Source of the DNA: Hygrocybe punicea | Lineage: Eukaryota; Basidiomycota; Agaricomycetes; Agaricales; Hygrophoraceae | Assembly: GCA_963556145.1 (NCBI GenBank) | Contig: OY744472.1 | Coordinates: 310,001-374,000, forward strand | Length of the DNA stretch: 64,000 nt | Direction of reading: 5' to 3' | Shown here: one piece after another, positions 1-9,989 of the stretch | How the letters are laid out: every line of letters starts with the position of its first letter | Numbering within the stretch: the stretch's first letter is position 1 | The notes under the pieces: generated by a model | The model's database searches: none | What the model was told of the DNA's origin: nothing | Seen by the model: only the letters and a program-made list of their open reading frames with translations | Translations under genes and position numbers: made by a program

Positions 1-688
1 CGATTTAGGGCCTTTGACTGGGACATCGTCGATGTAAGGTATCGTCCACTGCGGGATCTCGGGTTGCAGGATGAAAGTAACGTCATCATGGAATATCGGG
101 ACTGAATTTGTCCATCCCATAGGTAGAGTAACAAGTCGCAACGCTCCAAAAGGTGTTTGGAAGGTGGTATAGTTGCGCGAGGACTCGGCGATAGGTTGCT
201 CGTCGTATCCGACATATAAATCAAAGCAGGCGCCACAGGATCGGCCAGTGAACTGTTCGGCCATGTGTTCGGGGATAGGAGGTACACCAGAATGCGCGAT
301 GGTCACTGCATTAAGAGGCTCGAGACTGTGAACGATGCGAAGCGTTTTACCGCCTTTCTTCAGAACCATAAACCAACGCGAGCGATAGGAGGAGTTCGAG
401 GGTTCATAGACTTTGGCTTCGATTTTACGGCGAATAATATTGCATACTTCCTCATAAATACCAGGAGGAATAGGAATGTTGCGCTGGACCCAGGGAGTGT
501 GCGGTAATACGGGAAACTCGACGGGTGGAAAGAAATCAGTGCGAAATCTTCCGCGCTCGTTGTCGGTCCACGCGAAACCTTTCTCTTGTTTGCGTATAAA
601 GTCGTGCATTAGTGCGTGCTCAGCCGGCCAGAGGAAGTCGCCTTCGTGAACTTTGTCGAATGCATCACGACGTTCCTGCGTGTAGCGG
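1..688 (-). pseudogene. pol: Ty3/Gypsy reverse transcriptase fragment
   Basis: Continuous minus-strand frame from the left edge to about 688. In order it reads the family-typical lead-in PIPPGIYEEVC, then YEPSNSSYRSRWF, KTLRIVHSLEPLNAVT, the FQTPFGALRL block and the polymerase motif YIDD followed by VPVKGPKS at the window edge, so RT palm motifs up to the YxDD box are present. The frame starts with HRYTQERRDAF, which directly continues the PFIPTDR sequence near 9555 once the 8.86-kb insertion at 689-9549 is removed. This is therefore the downstream half of the Gag-protease element at 9.55-13.5 kb. A histidine (KTLRIVHS) stands where HD is usual in related elements. RNase H and integrase, if present, lie outside the window. 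Confidence 0.93.
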
Positions 689-845
689 TGGAGAGGGTCG
701 GAGGCTGCTGAGGGACTCTCCGACGGAGTCTAGCTGGAAAGCCTGGAAAGACTAGGATGGGAACTGTCTACTACATCAGATCAGCTACTGACTACGACGA
801 ACCGTGGGAACTCTATCACATGACTGTCCAGGCACAACTACTACA
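689..845 (-). repeat. 3' LTR of the TR-GAG-like element
   Basis: 157 bp, TG...CA on the minus strand. It is nearly identical to 9393-9549. The two differences are both G here and A in the other copy, at CpG positions on this strand. Immediately inside it (846-860) is a purine run on the minus strand, AAGAGGGGGGGCACT, the expected polypurine tract. Confidence 0.9.
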
Positions 846-904
846 AGTGCCCCCCCTCTTGTAGCGACGCCCTCGTCGCTATCAGCAAGAGGGAAAACAA
901 AGAA

Positions 905-960
905 CAGAAACAGGGGAAGGGGAAAGGAAGGGAAAGGAAGGGAAAGGAAGGGAACAAAAC
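905..960 (+). repeat. Purine-rich 10-bp tandem repeat
   Basis: About four copies of a GGAAAGGAAG-like unit between the ORF end and the 3' LTR of the TR-GAG element. All purine on the plus strand. Confidence 0.8.
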
Positions 961-1793
961 AAACAAAACAGAGAGAAAATCAGTCCAGAAAGAAAGCACT
1001 ACACTACCTAGGCCTTGTCCAGCCCAAAGCTATGAGCGCCCGACTCAAATCATGAAGGCGGGGGTCACGATCCCAATCGAGAATCGCTGGGTTGGTTGGT
1101 TTTGAGCTGGTGGGTACGAAGGGTTGTGTGATGGTTGGCCAGCCAGGCCCAATGCCTCGCGGGTGGCTCCGAGACCAGATGGGACCAATGGGGGTGACAA
1201 AAGTTTGTCGGGGATGTGGGCAGTTACATCGTCGAGCACGGCACCGTAGGGTGGAAAACGGCTGTCCGGTGGTGTTGGAACGGAGGGTCGAAAGGTCGCG
1301 TGGGGTTCGCGTTGGGATGGTTGGATATATGGGAATGCTGGCCGATTCCTCGGCCCAGTTGAATTGCGTAGGGGCAGGTGTGGGTGGGGGTACAATCACC
1401 AAGGTGGGGGTGGACATGTGAATCGGGCCATTTGCGGTCCCTCATTGGCCCTTCCCGTCGTCTAGGCGCGTATCATTGCTCATCACCGGGATTTCCTCGC
1501 TCATCTCAGCTACCCTCGCCGTCTGTGTCTCCCTGTTCCTCGCGTACGCGTCAGCTCGCATTTTGACGTCGTCTGGACATGGGGCTCGCGCTTGTGACTT
1601 CCTGGGGGTGACATTGTGGTTCCGGGCTGACGTGGGCACACGTGGGTATAGACCTGGGGGAAAAACGGGGTCTGGGGCGTGTCTGGGTGCGTCTTGGTGC
1701 ACGGGCACAGGATTTTGGGCCTGTGGGGGCGTAAACTGGTTGGGTACTGGTGCCGGCGCGTTGGAATTGCGTTCTGACGCGTGTATGGATGCA

Positions 1794-2857
1794 TAGGGTA
1801 TAGCACGGGTTCGGGTAAACCCGCGGTTTTTGGGCCGCGGGTTTCTCGGGTACGGGTACGGTGTCCCAATTTGGCAACCCGTGCACTACCGCACACCCTT
1901 ACCCGCGGTAGACGGGTATCCACGGGTTAGCACAGAGGGCCCCAATGGGCCCCACAGGTAAGTTTTTTTATACTTTTAATTCATTTATCTAACATATCTA
2001 ATAACTAAGTTATACCCAAACCGCCGCCACCACCACTGGCACCACCACCACCACCAACCAACAACAACAACAACAACAACACGGCGATGAAGGGAAACGG
2101 CTGGGAGGGTGGTGCGTCCACTTACCAGCACAGGTACGTGCCCCGATTCTTTCACCACCGACATCGGCTAACCCCCTGCCTTCGAGTCCACACCTCGCAA
2201 ACGACGTTGACGCGTCAGTCAATGCGTCAACGTGTGTTTGCGAGGTCCCCAGCATGAAAACACGCATGAAGACTTCGCGAAAGCACGGTGACACGTCAAC
2301 TGACGCGTCAACATCGTTAATGAAGTCGCCAGCACCAAACTACGAACAAAGACCGTGCAAAGACAAACGAAGACCTCGCGAAGACAAATGAAGACCTCGC
2401 GAAGACAAACGAAGACCTCGAGTGCCCCCACAGACCTCAAACTAATCACCTCGCGAAAACGGGCTGGCGCATCAACTGATGCGCAGACGTTGTTCGCGAG
2501 GTATCTGGCCCGTGAAACGACAACGACGGCGACGACTTCCACTGCCAACTGGCAGCAGCACGGCGATGACGACGGTGGTGGAGTGGGGAGGATGGCAGTG
2601 GGACAAGACGACGGAACCAGCCCAGCCCAGCCCCACAAATGCGAACCATCGCGTCAATTGACGTGTACGTTTCATTTGTGGGCTTGAGGAGCTCGCTGCC
2701 GCTGTCGTCGACACTACCCGCATGGCCACACGGGCAACCACCACACCCGCGTCCGACCGCGGGTAATGCAGACCCGCACCCGTCATGGGTACGGTGTCTG
2801 CGGGTACGGGTACGGTGTCCGGCCTGGCAACCCGCGGGTCACCCGTGCTACACCCTA
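1794..2857. mobile_element. Non-autonomous hAT-type element (1064 bp)
   Basis: Ends are inverted: left TAGGGTATAGCACGGGT, right complement TAGGGTGTAGCACGGGT. The flanking 8-mers are TGGATGCA (1786-1793) and TGGACGCA (2858-2865), an 8-bp target duplication with one transition. The interior is GC-rich, has many ACGGGT/CCCGCG subterminal motifs, CAC/CAA microsatellite at 2025-2080 and no transposase ORF. It interrupts the TR-GAG ORF without destroying its frame when removed. The ORFs visible inside are low-complexity and not credible genes. Confidence 0.82.
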
Positions 2858-3069
2858 TGGACGCAGTCTTCGGTGGGGATGGTGGTCCTTGGGAGGGCGG
2901 CGGCGTTAACACTCGCGCGCCTGCTTTAGGTGAGTGGGGACTGGTTGGGGCCGGTTCTGGTGACGTGGCGCGGTCTGGTGCAACGGCCATTGTCGTCGGT
3001 GAAGACGGACGTGTTGGGGCGTGGTGGGACGCATATTCACGCGAGAACGTATGTGTTTGGGTGGGCGTT

Positions 3070-4739
3070 TGTTACGTTTCCAGCTCCGCTTCCAACCCTG
3101 ATGCCCATTCCGATACCCACCATGACGATTCTGCACTGCACACCTTCCTTTTTCATTTCTTTTTGTCCTTTGTCTTCTTTTCATTGTCATTGTTTCTTCT
3201 TTTGGACATCCTTGTATTTTCTTGTTCTTGTTCTCTTCTTTCCCTTCTTCTAGAACAATCCAGACCGACCATGGACATATCCCACGTGACCTTGCTGTAC
3301 CCGAATAGTCTCCTTGCCGACGGACATCATTGCTATTGTCTTTTCCCTTGCCCTGACATATTGTTGACTTCATCCCACGACAAACCGATTTACAATGGCT
3401 GTACTCCCAACACAGCTAATTACCGTAATCATCATTGGCAGCATCGCCATCACCTTCCTGATCGGTTTTTACCTTGTTATGATCTATCTTTGGCATCGGT
3501 ACCGAAACCCTTCTGCCATCGATACTTCCGACTTCCACCTTGACAATATATCGACACGTAATTGACAATTGCCATACCTGGATATATGGTTTCCACTTTC
3601 GTACCCTGTGCCTACCATTATCCTCCCTGACGATCCGACGACATTCCTCACCTGCATGCGAACTCTGAACAATCCCCGATCACAAGACATTTCACTGTTC
3701 TCTCTAATCCGACCATCGCCGAAGCACATTCTTTTGGACTTCGACCACAGACCATACGACTTCCCAAACAGTGAACCAACCCCTATCGCATATTGTTCGC
3801 ACGACATCGCTTCATTGCAGTACCCGACGACTTGTTCCCACAGCTTGTCACCTGTGCCATGACTCGAACCTTGGACCCACATTCATTTACCCTTTTCCAT
3901 CTATAACCTTGATATCTCCCACATTCGTTTACAACAATACCCTTTCTTGGATGAATACCGACATCAGGTGGACTGCATTGTTCCACAGACAGGACAAGAC
4001 ATCACCCCTCGATACGTCATTGACACAGACATTGTCATCCGGTACAGCTTATGCTGTTCACATGTCTGACCTCGACTATCCCACCATCCTAGTTGGTTTT
4101 CCCTCCATACATTCCTTTGTTTTCCTTTATACCGACCTTGTCGCTATGTCCCTGCTACCTCAAGACACTCTCATCACCAATCCTACACTGGACGATACCC
4201 ATCTTCGACCCGACCATGCAGTGCACCTGCCAAACTGCGTACTTGCCTGTTACAGCAAGTGTAGACCCCGAATTGGCAATTCTGCATGTCACATGATCCG
4301 ATGACAAATCATCCGAGTCATCTGGACCTCTTCTATCCTCAACGACACCCGGGCCTCCAGTTGGATCGCGAGAACATCGACATGAGGACGCCTCATGTAT
4401 GCCTCATGGTGAACACATGGTAGAGTTGGACATGTTGTGGCTTCATGGTTGTATTCCTATTTACCTCCCCTCAAGACCAGCCACTATATGTACTGTTCTT
4501 GTTGTTGGTTCGGACTTTTTCTTCTTTTCCTTTCCTTACGTTTAGTCTGGTTCTTGGGGCAGACCCCCTTATCTTGGGTAACCCCCACGGCTCGCAATGA
4601 CATTGTACCATGAACCCCCCCTCTTAGCAGTGTTGTCTTAGTAGTAAGCAACAATGAAAACTGCTTCTCTCTCCTCTGGAATCCGATCCCCAGTTAAGTT
4701 GATTGTTGCCGGAGCCCGCTGCAGAAGCGATCCGTAACA
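3070..4739 (+). mobile_element. Solo LTR, 1670 bp, target duplication GCGTT
   Basis: Begins TGTTAC and ends GTAACA, with GCGTT on both sides (3065-3069 and 4740-4744). Homology to the minus strand of 50382-50905 begins exactly at the TGTTAC terminus, which independently fixes the left boundary. It is unusually long for an LTR. It carries the micro-ORF at 3395-3565 and a C/T-rich first 300 bp. The strand given is that of the micro-ORF. Confidence 0.82.
3395..3565 (+). CDS. LTR-encoded 56-aa single-pass membrane microprotein (hypothetical)
   Basis: Starts MAVLPTQLIT, followed by one strongly hydrophobic stretch of about 24 residues (roughly residues 9-33, e.g. IIIGSIAITFLIGFYLVMIY), a short basic turn (WHRYR) and a polar tail ending DNISTRN. 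It lies inside the solo LTR. The second LTR copy (50420-50584, minus) keeps start, stop, frame, hydrophobic segment and tail, with one in-frame 6-bp deletion. By hand alignment synonymous changes (about 12) outnumber replacements (about 8, mostly conservative). Function unknown; a viroporin- or signal-anchor-like role would be speculation. Expression is not shown by the sequence. Confidence 0.5.
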   Translation: MAVLPTQLITVIIIGSIAITFLIGFYLVMIYLWHRYRNPSAIDTSDFHLDNISTRN

Positions 4740-5101
4740 GCGTTGACGCGCGGTGCGTCTTGCGTTCAGTGCTGGGCGAGGGGGCGCGTCTTGGGATGCG
4801 CGCGGTTGTTTCAGGGGATGGCGGGCGTGTTGGGTCATGCGGGGACGTCTTTTCACGCGTGGATGGGGCCGTCTGGCTTGACGGGGAGGTGGTGGAGGGT
4901 GGTTGCTGTTGGGTTGCTGTGGAAACAGCAGCTGGCGGCGTCGTTTGCGTCGACACGGACGCATGCGTATGTGTGGCAGCTTGTGGGGGCACGGACGCGT
5001 TGCTGGGTGCCGTTGGCGTCAACATCGATGCCGGCATTTGTGTTGACGCGCATGCACGGATGCGCGGCTCCATTTGCGTCGAGACGGAAGTGCCAGTGAG
5101 C

Positions 5102-8100
5102 TAGTGCCTGGGGAATTTGGCATGACGGTGAAATTCACCGGCAAATTTGCTTCGCCAAATTGTCAAGGCCAAATTCACCGAAGTGAATCTGGGCAAATTT
5201 GCCCCAAGCTCTGATTCAGAATTCTCATGGCCGTACTCATAAAATTGATCTATTTCGCTCATCTACATGGTCTACCACTCATCCCACTCCGATTCCTTTG
5301 GTGCCAACTCCACAGTTCCTGCCTGTAGTGGAAGCCTGGGTGGGCGTGGGTCAGTTGATTTCATAGGCTGGGTCTTGTCAGAAAGAACATCTAAAAGTAC
5401 AGCCGAGTTGAGATTGATGTCTTTTGCGGTAGTAAAGGCTGTCCCAAGGATTCCAGTGACGTCTGGCGGTGGAAGGCTCAGATGTTCAAGGCCATCCAAT
5501 ATTGGGCCAACTGGCTCCTCCACGGTGGAACAGATGGCAGGTGGCGTGGCTATTGGCCTTTCAAGTGTGTTTTCAAGGGGTGTTTTGCGTTTCCCCAGAA
5601 TGGTTTCATTCATATCTCGCCACTTGACAACTGGCGCCGCTCTTGGGGCTGCATGCTATAAGCTAGTTGAATAGGAACTCCTGTTTAGATAGCTGATGAC
5701 TCGTACCTTTGGGTTGGATCGATGCCAACCCCGAATCTTGACATGGTCTGACACAGTTGAGACCATTTGGCTGCTGCGTTTGGAACCATTCAACCATGTA
5801 ATGACAGACATAGTTCGTTCATCTTCCATGGATACAACAGCAATGGAATAAAGCTTGATTGCGAGTGCCTGTTGATGAAACATGAGATCCGGGCAATGAA
5901 TGATGGAAAACCCATGCATACCCCTAATACATTACCAAATGGCTTCTTCTGCATGGCAACCCACCACTGACGGACCGTCTCCTCATGTCGGAATTGTCGA
6001 TGAAAAGGATCATCACCACTGGCGAAGGCTTTGAGCTCAGATTTGAGGTTTGCAAGAGCTTGAGAGGGTGTGAGATGAGCTAATCGGGGATTCCTCTCTT
6101 GCATGATACTCTCTGGGCTCTTCCTTGTCAAGTCACCATCATATGCATCACCATACTCATTCTTGAGAATACGCTGCAGACATAGTCCAACTCGCTTCAC
6201 AATATCAGGTGTTGTTCTTGCTTTAACAGTGTGCTGGCCATTGACTCGAGTGATGGTAATTGGTGGAATTTGCAATGGGTTAAGATTACTATCGTGAAAG
6301 ATAGATGCTCCTCGGTAGTCTGCAGATAATCCATATCAGATGTCATCATCAGAGGCACGCAAATATCACATTACGGGGGTCTAAAAAAAATGCTGTGAGA
6401 TACACATCCGTAGGTCCATGATTTATCATCCCATCGAATTGTCGGTTTGTGATGGCTTGAACTTGCTCCATGACAGCATTTGGCAATGTCCTCTTGAGTT
6501 TCTGATTGAAAAGTTCCTCAAGTTGTGCCATAATAGCAAGCCAGAACAGATACACATCAGCAGGAGTGGAGTGGGTCGTCTCGAGGCATTTGATGGATTT
6601 AGCAAAAGGGCCAATAACTTCAAGCAACTTCATAAGGTCAAGCTCCAGCTGTAGTACCTCCGTACAATCTCGTAATACCTAGTTTATGGTTTAGCTGTTC
6701 TACTCTGTTATCGTAATATACTTCGAGCACTCACCGCAATATTTATATGTAGAGTCTCATCTGACATTATGGCTCTGAATGCTGGCAACCCACACAAGAC
6801 AGAGTGCCCTGACCAATATATCGTGCCAAATCTTGTCTCGCCAATTGTTTCCAAACCACGACAAATTCCCAATTTTCTACGTTGATAATCAAAATGTTCC
6901 ATGGCATATGTTGATTTACTCATGAAAGCAAGAACACCTCGTAGGATGCTAACAACCTATTATACCATGTCAGTACGGGATGCTGATTTCAAAACAGATC
7001 GTGTCTCAACTTACCGGCTTGAAGAACTCTAATTGACAAATTTCATTCAGCGTTAAACTCAGCTCATGGCATGCGTCCTGAAGGTTGAGGATATTGGGAT
7101 ATGAACCAGAAGTGAGTCGACGACCCTTTGAAGTATTTCCTGTATTATCAGAGCAAGCCGCAGAGAACCTATATGGCCCAATGTTGACTATGATCTGGAA
7201 TCCAACCGTCAAAAAAAATACTTCACAGGGTTCAAATCAAATGTCCGCTCACCCCGTTTAACAGCTCTGCAATGTATTCTCCTGTGTGACTGAGTCTGGA
7301 GGCATCATCTAAGGATATGCAAAATGTGCGGCGTTCGGCTGTGGTAATGTGGACCATGTAAAAACCCTTGGAGCGGTGCAACTTTCCACCATCAAATGTG
7401 ATCGTCAGATCCCGGCAGGTGCGAAGATATTGGATTGTTGCTTGATGAATATTGGCCGCTTCATTGGGTATGAGTTTTTCAGACAGGGTATTGGCGCAGG
7501 GAGGATTATAACTTGAGTTGAGAGCAGAGGCAAAACCTTTAAACTCTGGCGAATTGACAACATTTGGAGGGATGCCATTACAAGATATGAATAGGAGAAG
7601 TGCGTGGTCAGATTTATCTTGGAGATCTTTCTTGCCCTGTTGGATGAACGTTTGGAGGGAAGCAGCTTGTTTTGGATCCATTTTTTGCCTTTTCCGAGTT
7701 TGCTGTGGTGTAATGACCTCCACCTCAGAATCAGCTCCTCCCTCACCATCATCTTGAAATTGGGCTTTTGGTCCTACTGCATGCTTTGCCATTGTTTCAA
7801 GCACCTCTCGCCTTAGGTCAGATGGCAAGTACATGCATTCCTTAGCATGCTTGAAGACCCGTTGACGTGCTCGTACTCTCCAGGAAGATCCACATGCTTT
7901 ACTCGCAATGCACCGGTAACGTTTGGTCACTTTCCCAGTAATACCCCTCTTTTGTCGTTCTTCATCTGTGACTCTATATGGTTGGGTTAATCTGAGAAGT
8001 AACGGATGTGTCTTCGCTCCACCTGCTCTATCATCAACAGATTCGCTGGTGGAAGGGTAGTCGGAATCATGGAAGTTGTCGAGGACTTTTGTGTCTATCT

Positions 8101-8845
8101 TCCTTTGTTTGCTTTTTCCCTTTGCCTTCTTCAAGTTAACTGTTGGACTCAGAGTCGCGACCCGGTTTTCATCCACCTCTGGAAGCTAGTATAACAAGGT
8201 TTATATTTCTGTTACATTGTGAATGTGACTCACAGATACCTTCACAGATTCATATACCTGTCGTGCAGATAATGTTGTATCTGCAAGCCACTTTTGGAGG
8301 ATAACAGATGCAGGATATTTCTCGAGGTATTTTTCCAGAACATCAGCTAAAGCAACTAAACCTGGCCCACGTTCCCTTAGATCAATATGACCAGCATTTC
8401 GAGACCCTAATCGGATCTCTAGCTCTCGGTTAATAGCACCCTCTTCTCCGACACTTTCCACCCAATTTTCATCAAGACAGAAGTGTTGGAACTTGTATAT
8501 GGCCTGTCCAGGGGGAGGGAGGTGTAGTGTTTCGGGAAGACAAGTGAGGTAGCTTCGGAGGATGTTAATTTGCGTCTTCACAGGGAGATCCATTTTGTTG
8601 CATAGTGAGTTTAGCTTGTCTGAAGAGTTCTCGATAAATAAAGCAGAATTGAACGGTGTATATTAATCTTTCCATTGACTAAGGGTGGCCGGCCATGGTA
8701 GCCACACGACACAATGACAGTGGCCAAATTCACTCAAATTTACACCCCACTTTCAAGCACTATGAAAAATACCAGCTAATTTGCGTTAATTTGCCAGGCA
8801 AATTTGCACTAGGCAAATTTGCATAAGCTGCTTCCCCAGACACTA
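5102..8845 (-). mobile_element. Complete autonomous hAT transposon (3744 bp)
   Basis: Terminal inverted repeats TAGTGCCTGGGGAA (left) and TAGTGTCTGGGGAA (right, complemented) are flanked by a perfect 8-bp target duplication CAGTGAGC (5094-5101 and 8846-8853). Subterminal regions are rich in GGCAAATTTGCC-like motifs at both ends, likely transposase-binding sites. It encodes a multi-exon transposase on the minus strand. It is inserted in the TR-GAG ORF and so is younger than that element. Confidence 0.95.
5272..8593 (-). CDS. hAT-family transposase, multi-exon
   Basis: Cut-and-paste transposase of the surrounding hAT. Exon blocks on the minus strand: 8593-8235 (MDLPVKTQINILRSYL...); 8176-7232 with a BED-like zinc finger (YRCIASKACGSSW ... 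HAKEC) and the first catalytic region (ITFDGGKLHRSKGFY, HTGEYIAELL); about 7212-7006 (SDNTGNT and DACHELSLTLNEI, the C-x2-H region); about 6950-6708 (ETRFGTIYW); about 6660-6349; 6340-5890; and 5870-5700 with the C-terminal dimerisation signature (WW, LAIKLYSIAV, ERTMSVITWLN). It ends in an acidic tail at 5272 (ESEWDEW). Introns of about 50-65 nt separate the blocks and I saw no stop inside them. Exact splice sites and the start are approximate. With its perfect target duplication this looks potentially functional. Confidence 0.87.
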
Positions 8846-9370
8846 CAGTGAGCGGCTCTGGCTGCGTTGCTGCGTTCGTCTGCGTTGACGCTGATATGTG
8901 GGTTGGTGGGGCTAACTGGGTGGATGTGCAGGCGATGATGGGTGCTGTAGAACGCTCCCAGTGAGCGCGTTCTTCCGCGATGCCCTGGGCTCTGCCTTTT
9001 TCGAGGACTGATGACAGAAGTTTTTCCATGTCTTTAATGTGCATGATTGCGCCGTCTTGAAACTGGGAACCCGAAATGGTGGGTGTAGGTTCGCGTTGGT
9101 CCGTAGCGCTAGCAGTCGAGGATTTTTTTGTGGTTTTCTCTTTGTTTGTCATGGTGAAATAAAATGTGAAAAGTTCTCGGTGCTCGGTGCTCGGGTTCTG
9201 GAAGTTCTCGGTGCTCGGTTCTCGGTGCTCAGGGTTCTGAAAGTTCTCGGGTGTTGGAATAAGGGGCTCGGTTCTCAGCGCTCGGAAATGTTCTAGGGCT
9301 CGAAAAGTGTAGGAAATGGCCAGAAAAAGGAGAAAATGTAGGCAGTCACGAAGAATTGCTGGCAGGATTT

Positions 9371-9389
9371 GAAGCTGCTCTCATCACCA
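9371..9389 (-). other. Primer-binding-site candidate (initiator tRNA-Met type)
   Basis: Just inside the 5' LTR the minus strand reads TGGTGATGAGAGCAGC, close to the TGGTATCAGAGC primer site used by many LTR elements that prime from initiator methionine tRNA. It starts three bases after the LTR end. Confidence 0.6.
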
Positions 9390-9392
9390 CGT

Positions 9393-9549
9393 TGGAGAGG
9401 GTCGGAGGCTGCTGAGGGACTCTCCAACGGAGTCTAGCTGGAAAGCCTGGAAAGACTAGGATGGGAACTGTCTACTACATCAGATCAGCTACTGACTACA
9501 ACGAACCGTGGGAACTCTATCACATGACTGTCCAGGCACAACTACTACA
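9393..9549 (-). repeat. 5' LTR of the TR-GAG-like element
   Basis: Direct repeat partner of 689-845 (155 of 157 bases identical by eye). It is bordered inside by the primer-binding-like site and outside by Gypsy pol-spacer sequence. Confidence 0.9.
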
Positions 9550-9554
9550 GCGGT

Positions 9555-9954
9555 CTGTGGGGATGAAAGGTGGAGGATTCGGATTGAGATCAGGAAGTTC
9601 GGCAAGCAGATCGCCAGTGATTTTGCGTTTTATACGGAATTTGTCGGGGAGTTCAGCGATGACAGGCTTGACCTTGCGAGCAACGGGCTTGTAGACTTTC
9701 TTTTGGGCGGCGAAAACGCTAGTGAAATCATCTGATAGTGTAGAAGGAAACGCGGATGAAGCTGAATAGGAAAAGGATGACAAGGGATCTGGCGACGAAG
9801 GAGAAACAGAGGTTGAGCATACTGGAGTAGACGGGGAACCATTAGGAAAATCGCAGGCGGAAAGATAGACGTGGGGAACTGTAGACGAAGACAATGAGTC
9901 CGCTAAATGGGTATAAGATTCAATGTACGTAGCGTTGGTATGTTTGTCGTGCAC
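9555..9954 (-). pseudogene. pol: Gypsy protease-RT linker (start of Pol)
   Basis: Minus-strand frame running into the TR-GAG insertion. Serine-rich lead, then basic KKVYKPVARKVKPVIAELP, then PFIPTDR at the insertion point. The next codons of the original frame resume near 688 (HRYTQERR). The ORF overlaps the gag region in another frame, which suggests Gag-Pol frameshifting, usual for Ty3/Gypsy. No domain call is possible for the serine-rich part. Confidence 0.75.
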
Positions 9955-9989
9955 TATTACTAGCGTGATGTCTCCGTCATCTAGTGCGC

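Larger units (their letters stand above)
1004..9152 (-). pseudogene. Single Gag-like ORF of the TR-GAG element, split by three insertions
   Basis: Starts with MTNKEKTTKKSS at 9152 and contains a coiled-coil-like segment (DMEKLLSSVLEKGRAQGI). It then breaks at the hAT at 8846, resumes at 5093 with ASTQ-type low-complexity repeats, breaks at the solo LTR (4740), resumes at 3064 with proline-rich sequence, breaks at the small hAT (2858) and resumes at 1793. It ends in a conserved-looking C-terminus (FNWAEESASIPIYP ... DWDRDPRLHDLSRALIALGW) at 1004. All three junctions are in frame after removing each insertion plus one target-site copy, giving about 550 codons. One in-frame TGA remains at 1442-1444. 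The C-terminus resembles, from memory, repetitive basidiomycete retroelement proteins. No zinc knuckle is visible. Confidence 0.78.
689..9549 (-). mobile_element. TR-GAG-like LTR element with 157-bp LTRs, hit by three later insertions
   Basis: Two direct repeats of 157 bp (689-845 and 9393-9549) differ at only two sites and delimit an element inserted in the Gypsy pol region. Flanks share AGCGG/GCGGT, a 5-bp target duplication ambiguous by one base because the LTR ends abut it. Read on the minus strand the order is 5' LTR, primer-binding-like site, one ORF starting at 9152, purine tract, 3' LTR. Removing the nested insertions leaves about 2.36 kb. No RT, RNase H or integrase motif is seen, so the element must depend on another one for movement. 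This fits non-autonomous terminal-repeat-with-GAG elements; that the ORF is a Gag is inference from position. Confidence 0.88.

Noticed and set aside
1004..2990. Separate overlapping minus ORFs treated as independent genes
   Set aside because: They are pieces of the single TR-GAG ORF or of the small hAT; frame arithmetic explains them.
2785..3543. 252-codon plus ORF spanning the small hAT end and the solo LTR
   Set aside because: It crosses two transposon boundaries, and the same frame is broken in the second LTR copy; only the 56-codon ORF is conserved.
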